This document shows, piece by piece, positions 15,194 through 22,861 of a stretch of DNA of 25,022 nt. Within the stretch, counting starts at the first letter, position 1; each line of letters opens with the position of its first letter. The stretch is from Chloroflexota bacterium (GTDB lineage: Bacteria > Chloroflexota > Ktedonobacteria > Ktedonobacterales > Ktedonobacteraceae). The stretch is from the NCBI GenBank assembly GCA_902812455.1, contig CADDZH010000075.1, positions 1 to 25,022 of the forward strand, written 5' to 3'. Made by a program: the position numbers and the translations under genes. Under the pieces are notes generated by a model. That model saw only the letters and a program-made list of their open reading frames with translations. It did no database searches and had not been told where the DNA came from.

Positions 15194-16008
15194 ATACTCT
15201 CTCCTTCTCGATGTGCTTCGCTTGATCCGGCGTTCTCATAGCGCGTGCGGAACAGGCTGGTACACAACGATGTGTTAAATGTAATGTTCAAACGAATGGA
15301 TCGCGAACGGCGCAGGAATGCTTGCAGGCAGCCAGGGGGAACAGCTTGCCCCGTATCATCTATAATGAGCGGGTCGCTCTCCTCTTGAAAGAAGCCGAGT
15401 ACCATGCCTTTGCGCAAGTACTTTCCTGCGGTATGGCCGGCTTTTTCCAGCCGGATTACTCTTTCAGGTGTAGTCACAAATGCGGCATCAGCGCTCTCAT
15501 CCACTATCAAATCCTTCCGCTTCAGGGAAAGGATGGTTGCCTCATCCATGCCGGCCTTCAACATGTGGCGTAACAGCGCATCCTGGCGCATCAGGAAGCC
15601 CTTGCGCAAGAAAATACGCCGTAACTCCTCCAGATCCTTGTCCTCATCTGCTGCGTCAGGAAAGGCTTCAAAGAAGCTGCGGCCCTCGTTTACCCCTCTG
15701 GTGACCTCATCCTCTGCATAGTGATCGAGCAATACCACACGCACTGTGCGCACTTGCGGCAGGCTAAGGATGCTTTTTCGTAAATCGGCTGCCATCAGAT
15801 AGGCGAAGTTGAGCGCGCACCAGTATGTCGGTAGCTTAAAAGCCACCGTGACATCCGCATCCTCCACCTCTACGCGATCGATGAAGCCAAGGCTTACCAA
15901 TGGCTCGTCCAGCTCTGGATCGAGCACACCGGCGATAGCTGCGTATACCTGCACCTCGGTGACGCCAGCAACTGGTGCCACCGGCATAGTAGGATCAACA
16001 GGCGGCAT
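15190..16008 (-). CDS. DUF59/MIP18-family metal-sulfur cluster assembly-like protein
   Basis: A 272-aa protein. Residues about 17-110 match the DUF59 (MIP18) fold: VYAAIAGVLDPELDEPLVSLGFI, with a conserved Cys64 in the T-x-x-C segment. DUF59 proteins such as SufT help Fe-S cluster or metal-centre maturation. The remaining 160 residues form a helical C-terminal extension I do not recognise, ending in a polar tail. Longer DUF59 proteins like this occur between an amidohydrolase and an alcohol dehydrogenase in actinobacterial propane monooxygenase clusters, where they are thought to help mature the diiron enzyme. Here the same two neighbours are present and the stop overlaps the dehydrogenase start. 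Confidence 0.85.
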   Translation of the reverse strand: MPPVDPTMPVAPVAGVTEVQVYAAIAGVLDPELDEPLVSLGFIDRVEVEDADVTVAFKLPTYWCALNFAYLMAADLRKSILSLPQVRTVRVVLLDHYAEDEVTRGVNEGRSFFEAFPDAADEDKDLEELRRIFLRKGFLMRQDALLRHMLKAGMDEATILSLKRKDLIVDESADAAFVTTPERVIRLEKAGHTAGKYLRKGMVLGFFQEESDPLIIDDTGQAVPPGCLQAFLRRSRSIRLNITFNTSLCTSLFRTRYENAGSSEAHREGESI

Positions 16009-16100
16009 TAGCCTCCTCCATTCTCATTAGAAACCTGCCAGGGCAACTGCAAGGGATTGCTTTACCATGCTACGTCTCGGCCAGAGCCGCCGTGCCATGG

Positions 16101-16124
16101 TAGGGGCAGGGCTTGTCCCTGCCC
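16101..16124. repeat. TAGGGGC-type palindromic repeat (short copy)
   Basis: GGGCAGGG (16104-16111) and its exact complement CCCTGCCC (16117-16124) enclose a five-base loop, directly after TAGG. It lies in the 164-bp gap between the amidohydrolase and the DUF59 gene. No T tract follows on either strand. It shares the TAGGGGC start with copies at 17441, 18508 and 21101. Confidence 0.7.
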
Positions 16125-16172
16125 TGGATGTGGTGCAGATTCGCCTCCTAAACTGCATTCGTCAACAGGGTC

Positions 16173-17261
16173 CTAAGAGCCTGACATATCGACGGAAGTA
16201 GGTGCCATAGTATCGCCCTGCTTCGCGCTTGCGGCATACACCTCCTGGGCCTGTTTGGCGAGTTCATCGCCTTGAATCTTGGAGAGGTGTTCGTCAGGGT
16301 TGATGCCGTAAAGCCGCGCTGCATTCAGGCCGAGTATTTTGCGCTTTGCCTCCGTGTCCAGATCGACCTTGAACTCTTGCTTGATATCCTCGGGCAGCTC
16401 AAATGCCACGAACTTCTCGATCAGCCACTTTGGCTCCCAGAGGGCATAGTCGCTGCCAAAGAGAATCTTGTCCGGGCCGATCCAGAAGAGCAGGTTCGCG
16501 ATGATCTCAGCAAAGTAGCGCGGTCGTGGATGAATGAAGGGCAGGGCTACAGCCAGCCCGCCATACACGTTCTTTTCTTGCGTAGCAATCCAGCAGAAGT
16601 CGTCCAGGCGAGGGAGTCCGACATGCTCGATAATGAAGTTCAATTCAGGGAAATTCGAGGCAGCATCGTCCACGTCAGCTACATCGAAGGCATCACGGCT
16701 GAGTGGAAAGATGGTCGGCCCCTTGTGAACATGGATGTTGGTGATACCAAGCTTAGCGCACTCTTCCAGAAAACGGAAAGCTTCGGGATCGGTAAGCTTC
16801 CAGCCTTTGGAATCGCCCATCCATTCAGCCGTATAGAGTTTGACGCCCTGAATATTCCATTGATCCTTCATGCGCCGCAATTCATCCAGACCTGGCTCCC
16901 CTTCGCGAGGGTCCCAGCGACCATTGAGAATGAAGCGATCAGGGTAGGCCTGCTTCATCACGCTATCCTGTTCAATCGTGTTGAAGCCGTTGATGTAGAA
17001 CTCTTTCAAATAGGTTGGCTGTAGAATTGCCATATCCACGTAGCCCTTGACAAATAAGTCGTAAGCCATCGTCTCCGGGCTATACTTCTCATACTTTTCC
17101 AGCGGCCACACATAATCCGCCGGGGAAAGGTTGCGGTGATAGTCGTAGAAGCAATCGATCCACCCTCTGCCAAACTTGTTGCGCTGGTTGGCGGGGCTTG
17201 CATCCCAGAGGTGGGTGTGGCTGTCAATAACGAAAAACTCCTGGCCATTTGCTCGGTACAT
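16173..17261 (-). CDS. Metal-dependent amidohydrolase family protein (prm/mim-cluster type)
   Basis: A TIM-barrel hydrolase of the amidohydrolase-2 (ACMSD-like) family, 362 aa from the chosen start. Metal-site residues: H15-x-H17 in IDSHTHLWD, the later HVHKGP and IIEHVGLPRLDDF histidines, and the Asp of LFGSDYALWEP. I chose the ATG at 17261 (MYRANGQEFF) because AGGAGG lies seven bases before it and because the family starts there; the longer frame from 17342 lacks this support. Members of this family encoded beside DUF59 and alcohol dehydrogenase genes accompany propane monooxygenases in actinobacteria, where their reaction is not settled. A 164-bp gap separates it from the DUF59 gene. Confidence 0.88.
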   Translation of the reverse strand: MYRANGQEFFVIDSHTHLWDASPANQRNKFGRGWIDCFYDYHRNLSPADYVWPLEKYEKYSPETMAYDLFVKGYVDMAILQPTYLKEFYINGFNTIEQDSVMKQAYPDRFILNGRWDPREGEPGLDELRRMKDQWNIQGVKLYTAEWMGDSKGWKLTDPEAFRFLEECAKLGITNIHVHKGPTIFPLSRDAFDVADVDDAASNFPELNFIIEHVGLPRLDDFCWIATQEKNVYGGLAVALPFIHPRPRYFAEIIANLLFWIGPDKILFGSDYALWEPKWLIEKFVAFELPEDIKQEFKVDLDTEAKRKILGLNAARLYGINPDEHLSKIQGDELAKQAQEVYAASAKQGDTMAPTSVDMSGS

Positions 17262-17440
17262 AGCGTGCCTCCTGTCTTTACAATGCTGACGCCAATTCAT
17301 GGAAGGGAATGCGCCGGCAACCATGGTTTCAGCGTTGAGCAAATAACAGTTCTAGGGACGCACTACCAGCTAGCACTACACAATCGTACCTGATGAATTT
17401 TTCCAATCACATGAGGTAATATGAGGAACGGGATCATCCC

Positions 17441-17490
17441 TGTAGGGGCGGGAGCGGGGATGAAGCTGAGTGGGGGCGCTTGCGCCGCCC
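17441..17490. repeat. TAGGGGC-type repeat with GC hairpin
   Basis: The stretch opens with TGTAGGGGCGGG and closes with the tight hairpin GGCGC (17475-17479), two-base loop, GCGCC (17482-17486), then GCCC. The opening matches the other TAGGGGC copies in this window; the interior differs. Downstream of both flanking divergent starts it cannot act as a simple terminator. Confidence 0.55.
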
Positions 17491-17612
17491 TCGTTTCTCC
17501 TTCGCGTCCTCCTTTCTAGGAAGAAAACAAAGAACATGGCTAAATAAATAAGTAACCCCAAAAAAGTTATACCACACGATTCGGCAGGTTGTACAGCACT
17601 CATTGCAGCGCT

Positions 17613-17653
17613 ATATCATCACATGCCACAGGTGGTATGATATCAGTGATGAT
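17613..17653. repeat. Nested inverted repeats ahead of the HAD gene
   Basis: ATATCA (17613-17618) pairs with TGATAT (17638-17643). ATCATCAC (17615-17622) pairs with GTGATGAT (17646-17653). A small central CCAC-AG-GTGG lies inside. The overlapping symmetries suggest a regulator site or alternative hairpins about 80-115 bases before the HAD start. Confidence 0.4.
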
Positions 17654-17729
17654 GAGATACTCTATTGTCATCAAACCCGCCTGTGCACCGTAATTGGCAG
17701 CACAGGCATGTCACTACAAAGGATCAGTT

Positions 17730-18488
17730 ATGCCTGCTCATCAAGAAAACGCTCAACTCGCTTTCAGCGACATTAAGGCCCTTACCTTCGATGTCTTTGG
17801 CACCGTTGTAGACTATCGCGGCACTATCATACGCGAGGGAGAACGGCTCAACCGGGCGAAGGGACTGCAGGTGGACTGGGCGCAGTTTGCTGATGCCTGG
17901 CGCGCTCGCTATCGCCCCTCGTTAGATCGTGTCATGCGTGGCGAATTGCCCTGGACCAATCTCGATGGCTTGCACCGCATGGCCCTGGATGAGTTGCTGG
18001 CTGCTTTCCAGATCGGTGATCGCTTGACTGGGGACGAGAAAGATCACCTCAACCGTGTATGGCACCGGCTTCAACCCTGGCCGGATGCCATTCCGGGACT
18101 CACGCACTTGCGCAAACGCTTTGTCCTGGCCACCCTCTCGAACGGCAATGTCGCCCTGCTGGTAAATATGGCGAAGTACAGCGCGCTCCCCTGGGACTGT
18201 ATTCTCTCGGCAGAGCTGGCCCGCGCCTACAAGCCCGATCCGCGTGCCTACCAGGTGGCGATTAGCCTGCTCGGCCTTGAGAGCCATGAAGTGATGATGG
18301 TCGCCGCTCATCACGAAGACCTGCGTGCCGCCCAGGCACAAGGAATGCGTGCGGCCTTTGTCCCACGTCCGCTTGAGCATGGCCCAGACCACGTGCCAGA
18401 CCTTACACCTGATCCATCCTTTGAGGTCGTTGCGACCGACTTCATGGACCTGGCGCAGCAACTGGGCACTGGTTATAATGAATATTAA
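17730..18488 (+). CDS. HAD-superfamily hydrolase, class II haloacid dehalogenase-like
   Basis: A 252-aa soluble hydrolase. The four HAD motifs are visible: FDVFGTVVD (nucleophile Asp), TLSNGN (Ser), K in YKPDPRAY, and VAAHHEDLRAA (acidic motif). A helical cap lies between the first two. The FDVFGT form is typical of L-2-haloacid dehalogenases, but many relatives are phosphatases, so the substrate is open. I chose ATG 17730 (MPAHQENAQ), which is preceded by AAGGA; the upstream extension to 17694 depends on a TTG. The last codons and TAA lie inside the 73-bp dispersed repeat, so this repeat supplies the stop. Confidence 0.87.
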   Translation: MPAHQENAQLAFSDIKALTFDVFGTVVDYRGTIIREGERLNRAKGLQVDWAQFADAWRARYRPSLDRVMRGELPWTNLDGLHRMALDELLAAFQIGDRLTGDEKDHLNRVWHRLQPWPDAIPGLTHLRKRFVLATLSNGNVALLVNMAKYSALPWDCILSAELARAYKPDPRAYQVAISLLGLESHEVMMVAAHHEDLRAAQAQGMRAAFVPRPLEHGPDHVPDLTPDPSFEVVATDFMDLAQQLGTGYNEY

Positions 18489-18550
18489 GAAATTGATCGG
18501 CATATCTGTAGGGGCCGATTTATCGTGCCCACCGCCGATTGATCGGCCCA
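18478..18550. repeat. 73-bp dispersed repeat, copy A
   Basis: It matches 21072-21144 at 65 of 73 positions by my hand alignment, without gaps. The core from CTGTAGGGGCCGATTTATCG onward is nearly identical. GGGCCGAT (18512-18519) and ATCGGCCC (18542-18549) form an 8-bp stem around a 22-base loop. The left end overlaps the HAD stop codon. Both copies follow a plus-strand gene and have the same orientation. Confidence 0.88.
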
Positions 18551-18612
18551 AGGGCAATCCCTCATATACCCCGCTATTTATTTAAAGTTCCTTATACCCA
18601 GGGAGACCATAA

Positions 18613-19680
18613 ATGCGCGTTGAGGACGAGACAATCCCTATCCGCAAGGGCGAGGAATTTGACTATCAAAAGGTGGAGCAGTACCTGCGCAGCCACATTC
18701 AAGGGATAGGCGAGGGCTCACTGCGCGTGCGCCAGTTCCCTTCCGGCGCCTCCAACCTGACCTACTTGCTACAAATCGGCCGGTGGGAGGGAGTCTTGCG
18801 CCGTCCGCCTTTCGGGCCTGTGCCCCCTAAAGCCCACGACATGAAGCGCGAATCGAGCTTATTGCAGAAGATCCATCCGGTTTTTCCACTGGCTCCCAGG
18901 CCATACCTCTTCTGCGATGACCTGTCTATCCTAGGGGTGCCTTTCTATGTAATGGAACGTAGGAAAGGGGTGGTAATCAATCACGCCTTTCCACCAGGCG
19001 TCATACCAACCGAAGACCTCTGCCGCCGCATATCCCAGACGGTAGTGGAGGTGCTGGTGCAAATCCACGCCATCGACTGGCAGGCGGCTGGACTCAGCGA
19101 ATTTGGCCATCCCGAAGGCTTCCTCGCGCGCCAGGTGAAGGGCTGGATTGAACGCTACTTCCGCGCCCAAACCGATGACATCCCTGAAGTGGAACCACTC
19201 ACACGCTGGCTGGCACAGCACATCCCAGAGAGTCCTGCACCGGCCCTGATTCATAATGACTTCAAGCTGAACAACATGCTCTTAGATGCAAACGATCTGA
19301 CCAGGCCGGTTGCTGTGCTGGATTGGGAAATGGCCACAATCGGCGATCCCCTCTTTGATCTGGGCGTCACGTTAAGCTACTGGGTGACTGCTGATGACCC
19401 GCAGGAGTTGCAGGCGGTGCTGCCAACCGTCACAACACAGCCTGGATTCATCAGCCGCGAGCGCTTTATGGACTTGTATGCCCAGAAGAGCGGGCGCGAT
19501 CTCTCCCCCATGCACTTTTACCTGACCTTTGGCTATTTCAAATGGGCGGTGATCATCCAGCAGATCTATGTACGCTGGAAGCGCGGGCAGACCCAGGACG
19601 AGCGCTTCGCCGGTTTCGGTAGCCGCGTCGGTTTCCTCATCAGATATGCTGCCGAGCTTGCCGAAAAGGGCAAATTCTAG
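18613..19680 (+). CDS. APH-fold phosphotransferase family protein
   Basis: A 355-aa protein of the aminoglycoside-phosphotransferase/choline-kinase fold. It has GASNLTYLL in the nucleotide-binding N-lobe, RRPPFG on the lysine/arginine strand, the Brenner-type catalytic loop LIHNDFKLNNMLLD with its Asp, and the metal-binding VLDWEMATIGDPLFDLG. That set matches the subgroup often encoded beside acyl-CoA dehydrogenases (ACAD10/11-like phosphotransferases acting on hydroxyacyl-CoA), rather than antibiotic kinases. No acyl-CoA dehydrogenase is in the window, so the substrate is uncertain. GGGAGACC lies before the ATG. It ends five bases before the convergent DsbA-like gene. Confidence 0.88.
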   Translation: MRVEDETIPIRKGEEFDYQKVEQYLRSHIQGIGEGSLRVRQFPSGASNLTYLLQIGRWEGVLRRPPFGPVPPKAHDMKRESSLLQKIHPVFPLAPRPYLFCDDLSILGVPFYVMERRKGVVINHAFPPGVIPTEDLCRRISQTVVEVLVQIHAIDWQAAGLSEFGHPEGFLARQVKGWIERYFRAQTDDIPEVEPLTRWLAQHIPESPAPALIHNDFKLNNMLLDANDLTRPVAVLDWEMATIGDPLFDLGVTLSYWVTADDPQELQAVLPTVTTQPGFISRERFMDLYAQKSGRDLSPMHFYLTFGYFKWAVIIQQIYVRWKRGQTQDERFAGFGSRVGFLIRYAAELAEKGKF

Positions 19681-19685
19681 GCAAA

Positions 19686-20390
19686 TCAGCCGGCATGTTC
19701 TCCTTCCCGCAGCGCCTCAGCAAAGAGCTGCCGGTAGAGATCAAGGCAACTCGATCCACGACAAGGGGCTGGCTCTACAGCCACCGCTCGTTCATGCTGC
19801 TGCTCGTCGAGTTTTACTTGGGGCAGCGCCAAATAGCTTACCTGCTTGCCGGAGGGCAGCACAAAAGTCGGGCTACCTTCCACCTTCAGTCGCTCCCATC
19901 CCTCCTGTGCGTCCTGAAGTACCAGGTGCTTGGTCACTCCATGGTCGAAGTCATTAGCAAAGCGCCTTATGTCCAGTCCAACACGCTCGGCCAGCTCAAA
20001 CAGCACATGACGCATCGAAATGCAGCGGCTCTCAGCAAAAAAGGCGGTACGGATCGCCCAATCAAGTTCGGCTGCCAGCTCGGCTCCCTGGCGTTCAGCA
20101 CACTTGATCGCTTCAAAGGCCGGCCACATGGTCACCGGCCATTCAGTAAGCGAAGCATGCCATGGTTGGTAAGGAATATCCGGTTCCTCAAGCATCAGGA
20201 TCGGCGCTTCGTTATCGAGAATTTGCTTGGGTGTAGGTCGCTTATTGATGTATTCCAATGCCAGGCTCTTGTACTCGATCACGATCCTTCCACGGTACTC
20301 GCCCCGCAGCTTGCGCAAGCGATAGGTTGTGAGATAGGCATATGGACAATGCACGTCCGAATACAGCTTGATATGGATGGGATAGGCCAT
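19686..20390 (-). CDS. DsbA-fold thioredoxin-like oxidoreductase (FrnE/HCCA-isomerase type) with CPYA site
   Basis: A 234-aa cytoplasmic protein (no signal peptide) of the DsbA superfamily. It starts IKLYSDVHCPYAYL; the usual CxxC is C15-P-Y-A18, so the second cysteine is missing. A helical insertion follows, then GSPTFVLPSGKQV, the cis-Pro segment of the fold. The C-terminus has a separate CRGSSC pair that might act as an alternative redox partner. The start at 20390 (MAYPIH) has GAGGAGG five bases upstream. Glutathione-S-transferase-kappa or isomerase-like chemistry is as likely as disulfide exchange. Confidence 0.85.
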   Translation of the reverse strand: MAYPIHIKLYSDVHCPYAYLTTYRLRKLRGEYRGRIVIEYKSLALEYINKRPTPKQILDNEAPILMLEEPDIPYQPWHASLTEWPVTMWPAFEAIKCAERQGAELAAELDWAIRTAFFAESRCISMRHVLFELAERVGLDIRRFANDFDHGVTKHLVLQDAQEGWERLKVEGSPTFVLPSGKQVSYLALPQVKLDEQQHERAVAVEPAPCRGSSCLDLYRQLFAEALREGEHAG

Positions 20391-20440
20391 TCTTTCCTCC
20401 TCTAGTCTCATCTAATCTTCATTCTTTCCTCTGTTATATA

Positions 20441-20449
20441 TGGTACAAT
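20441..20449 (+). promoter_or_regulatory. Candidate extended -10 element for the Uma2 gene
   Basis: TGG directly before TACAAT (20444-20449) forms an extended -10 about 45 bases ahead of the ATG at 20495. No good -35 is seen at the right distance. Confidence 0.35.
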
Positions 20450-20494
20450 ACTCAAAAGGCTTGTTCGTATACACGAAAGAAACAAAGAAGAGCT

Positions 20495-21061
20495 ATGGAA
20501 ACTCTGCGCTGGACTATACGCGACCTGGAACTGTTGCCGGATGATGGAAACCCCTACGAAATCATTGATGGAGAATTGTACGTGTCAAAACAACCGGATT
20601 GGCAGCACCAGCTCGTGAGCTTTCGCCTGGGTCATCTCCTCGAACTATGGAACGAACAATCACAGGCTGGATTTGTCAACCTGATGCCGGAAATTATTTT
20701 TGCTGATGATACAAACGTGGTTCCCGATCTGATCTGGATTAGCAACGAGCGGTTACAAACAGCCTTGCACAAGGATGGAAAGCTGCACAGCGCGCCAGAA
20801 CTAGTGGTGGAAGTGCTCTCACCCGGTGCGGACAATGAGCGGAGGGATCGTGAGGTCAAGCTCAAGCTATACTCTCGCCGGAACGTGAAAGAATACTGGG
20901 TGATCAACTGGCAAGAGCGAACCATTGAAATCTATCGAAGAGAAAACGCGGTATTGACGCTCGACAGGACGCTTGCGGAAAGCGACGTGCTACAATCAGC
21001 GCTCTTTCCCGGGTTTAGCTGCAAGGTTGGTCAACTATTTGCAAGCCGCGCCAGTCTGTAA
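20495..21061 (+). CDS. Uma2 (DUF820) family PD-(D/E)XK nuclease-like protein
   Basis: A 188-aa protein of the Uma2 family, abundant in cyanobacteria and Chloroflexota. Typical pattern: YEIIDGELYV (E22), VPDLIWIS (D78), PELVVEVLSPG (E106) and KLKLY (K122/K124), followed by VKEYWVIN and a C-terminal LFPGFSCKVGQLF. These residues place it in the restriction-endonuclease-like superfamily. Whether family members cut DNA in cells is unproven, and they usually occur singly, as here. It has its own short upstream region with a weak promoter. Copy B of the 73-bp repeat begins eleven bases after its stop. Confidence 0.92.
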   Translation: METLRWTIRDLELLPDDGNPYEIIDGELYVSKQPDWQHQLVSFRLGHLLELWNEQSQAGFVNLMPEIIFADDTNVVPDLIWISNERLQTALHKDGKLHSAPELVVEVLSPGADNERRDREVKLKLYSRRNVKEYWVINWQERTIEIYRRENAVLTLDRTLAESDVLQSALFPGFSCKVGQLFASRASL

Positions 21062-21071
21062 AATGTCAATT

Positions 21072-21144
21072 ATGAACATTAAGCAATTGATGGGAACAAC
21101 TGTAGGGGCCGATTTATCGTGCCCATTGCCGATTGATCGGCCCA
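21072..21144. repeat. 73-bp dispersed repeat, copy B
   Basis: Partner of 18478-18550 (eight mismatches by eye, no gaps). It carries the same 8-bp stem GGGCCGAT (21106-21113) and ATCGGCCC (21136-21143). It sits between the Uma2 and nitroreductase genes, in the same orientation relative to its upstream gene as copy A. Confidence 0.88.
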
Positions 21145-21211
21145 CGCGACAGGTTCCGTCATTGTCGGAATAATTTGGTAAATTTCATTTTCGGCCCGAA
21201 GGACCATAAAT

Positions 21212-21715
21212 ATGCCAGTAACTGAATCGATTCGCACGTTCCGCGCTGTTCGCCGGTTTACCGATCAGCCCTTACCAGAAGAGGCCATCCGCACAATCCT
21301 CAATGCAGGAAGGCGCGCGCAAAGCTCGAAGAATACCCAGCCCTGGCATTTCATCGCCATCCGCGACCGCAACACGCTGCGGCAGCTCTCTGAATGTGGC
21401 AGGTATGCCGGGCACCTGGCAGGAGCCGCTTTCGCCGTTGCGCTCGTTTTCTCCGTGTCCGACCGCTTCGATGTGGGCCAGGTTGCGGCCTACATGCAAC
21501 TTGCGGCCTGGGAACTCGGCATAGGTTCATGCATTGCCTCGATGTGGGAACCGGAGAAGGCCAAAGCAATCCTGGGCATTCCCGAAGATCAGCACTTCAC
21601 CATCGCGATCTCCTTTGGCTACCCCCTGCCAGAAGAGCTATCTCGTCCCTCGCGAAAAAATGCTCGCAAGCCATTCGATGAAGTAGTATTTTGGGAACGC
21701 TGGGGCAATAAATAG
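21212..21715 (+). CDS. Nitroreductase family protein
   Basis: A short FMN-dependent oxidoreductase of 167 aa. Family features: FRAVRRFTDQPLPEEAIRTIL at the N-terminus, then RRAQSSKNTQPWHF, the FMN-contact segment, and a central QLAAWELGIGSCIASMW helix. C-terminal IAISFGYPLPE contacts FMN in relatives. It would reduce nitro compounds, quinones or flavin-bound substrates with NAD(P)H as a dimer. GAAGGACC precedes the ATG. The DNA between it and Uma2 is mainly the repeat; the next gene is a kinase 68 bases on. The physiological substrate is not deducible. Confidence 0.92.
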   Translation: MPVTESIRTFRAVRRFTDQPLPEEAIRTILNAGRRAQSSKNTQPWHFIAIRDRNTLRQLSECGRYAGHLAGAAFAVALVFSVSDRFDVGQVAAYMQLAAWELGIGSCIASMWEPEKAKAILGIPEDQHFTIAISFGYPLPEELSRPSRKNARKPFDEVVFWERWGNK

Positions 21716-21783
21716 AGGGTAACGTTCTTTTTCGGATTGAGAATGCTATACATATCTTTACCCATGGACGGCTGAAGGAGCAG

Positions 21784-22731
21784 ATGCTTATGATTTCCCA
21801 GCAATCCTTTTTTCCTGGAGAACTCCTTCCCGAGACGCTCTTCAGGAATCGTTACTTCATCATGAGCAAGGTTGGGGCAGGTGGCTTCGGTTCGGTCTAC
21901 AAGGCCAGGGACATCCAGAGCGGAGATCGCCTCGTTGCTATCAAGGAAGTGTGTCTACAGGGATTGCCTCCACAGGCGATGCTTGAAGCCACGTCGACCT
22001 TTCAGAGAGAAATCGACGTGTTATCGGAGCTAGATCATCCCAATCTGCCACACATATATGAGCACTTTCAGACCCCTGACCATTGGTATCTGATCATGGA
22101 TTTCATCGAAGGCGAAACGCTTGAACAATACCAGAGCAAAACACCCAACGGACGTCTTCTCCTCAGTGAAGTCCTTGATATTGGGCTTCAACTCTGTATT
22201 GTCCTGAATTACCTGCATTCACATCATCCTCCCATCATCTTTCGCGATCTCAAACCAGCCAATATCATGCGCACACCCACCGGGCAGATCTACTTGATCG
22301 ATTTTGGGATAGCACGGTACTTCAAGCCGGGACAGGCTAAAGACACTATTGCCCTTGGTTCAGTTGGATATGCCGCACCAGAGCAGTATGGCAAAGTACA
22401 AACGACTCCGCGTGCCGATATCTACAGCTTAGGGGCCGTTTTGCATCAGTTACTGACGGCGAAAGATCCATCAGAAGCGCCGCTTCGCTTTCTCCCACTT
22501 CGCCCCAAAAGCCTCTCCGAGCCTGGGTCGCTCACCATGAGTATGGTGGATGTGCTGGTGAACAAGCTTGAAAAACTTATCGCCAGCATGCTCGAGATGG
22601 ATGTGAACAAAAGGCCTCCTGATATAGCTTATGTGAAAGAGGAGCTGCAGGAAATGAGCACACTCTGGTCCTCCATTTGTAAGAGCTTCTGGCGGCCAAA
22701 ACTGGGCTACACCCCACAGTTGCGAAACTAA
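21784..22731 (+). CDS. Hanks-type serine/threonine protein kinase
   Basis: A 315-aa kinase with all catalytic elements: G31-AGGFG36 loop, K54 in VAIKEV, E76 of helix C, F153-R-D155-L-K-P-A-N160 (Phe replaces His of HRD), D173-F-G and A198-P-E. ADIYSLGAVLHQLLT completes the C-lobe. It should phosphorylate proteins in the cytoplasm. There is no membrane helix, PASTA or other sensor domain; only about 30 residues follow the fold, so input must come from partners. GAAGGAG lies just before the start; ATG 21790 is a close alternative. It contrasts with the degenerate kinase at 1967. No phosphatase gene is seen nearby. Confidence 0.94.
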   Translation: MLMISQQSFFPGELLPETLFRNRYFIMSKVGAGGFGSVYKARDIQSGDRLVAIKEVCLQGLPPQAMLEATSTFQREIDVLSELDHPNLPHIYEHFQTPDHWYLIMDFIEGETLEQYQSKTPNGRLLLSEVLDIGLQLCIVLNYLHSHHPPIIFRDLKPANIMRTPTGQIYLIDFGIARYFKPGQAKDTIALGSVGYAAPEQYGKVQTTPRADIYSLGAVLHQLLTAKDPSEAPLRFLPLRPKSLSEPGSLTMSMVDVLVNKLEKLIASMLEMDVNKRPPDIAYVKEELQEMSTLWSSICKSFWRPKLGYTPQLRN

Positions 22732-22811
22732 GAAATTTGTTCCCGAATAATGATTTTTAGGCAAGGTTCAAATGTGAAGAAGAGGCCTTGACAGTTTGAA
22801 CAGCCAGCCCA

Positions 22812-22838
22812 TGTCACCCTGAGCGAAGCGAAGGGTCT
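22812..22838. repeat. REP-like intergenic repeat
   Basis: The sequence TGTCACCCTGAGCGAAGCG followed by AAGGGTCT has 5-bp arms ACCCT/AGGGT around an 11-base loop. It resembles the dispersed TCATCCTGAGCGAAGCGAAG family found between genes in many bacterial genomes. Only one copy lies in this window. Confidence 0.6.
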
Positions 22839-22861
22839 AGAGCAACCAAAGGAGCAATCAA

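Larger units (their letters stand above)
17262..17729. other. 468-bp divergent intergenic region with repeats
   Basis: It lies between the leftward amidohydrolase and the rightward HAD gene. It contains a G-rich TAGGGGC-type repeat (17441-17490) and a nested inverted repeat (17613-17653) nearer the HAD gene. An open frame continues upstream of the HAD ATG to a TTG at 17694 but has no ribosome site. No other gene is seen. Confidence 0.65.

Noticed and set aside
17262..17342. 27-residue N-terminal extension of the amidohydrolase
   Set aside because: The ATG at 17261 has AGGAGG at ideal spacing and matches the family start; the extension has no support.
17694..17729. 12-residue extension of the HAD protein
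   Set aside because: Needs a TTG start without ribosome site, whereas ATG 17730 has AAGGA upstream.
18478..18585. 35-residue open frame (MNIKK...) in repeat copy A, with a 33-residue counterpart at 21072-21173
   Set aside because: No ribosome site, starts within the HAD gene's end, and differences between copies mostly change amino acids; a structured repeat explains it better.
18613..19680. Aminoglycoside resistance kinase
   Set aside because: Motif set fits the ACAD-associated phosphotransferase subgroup; no resistance context is present.
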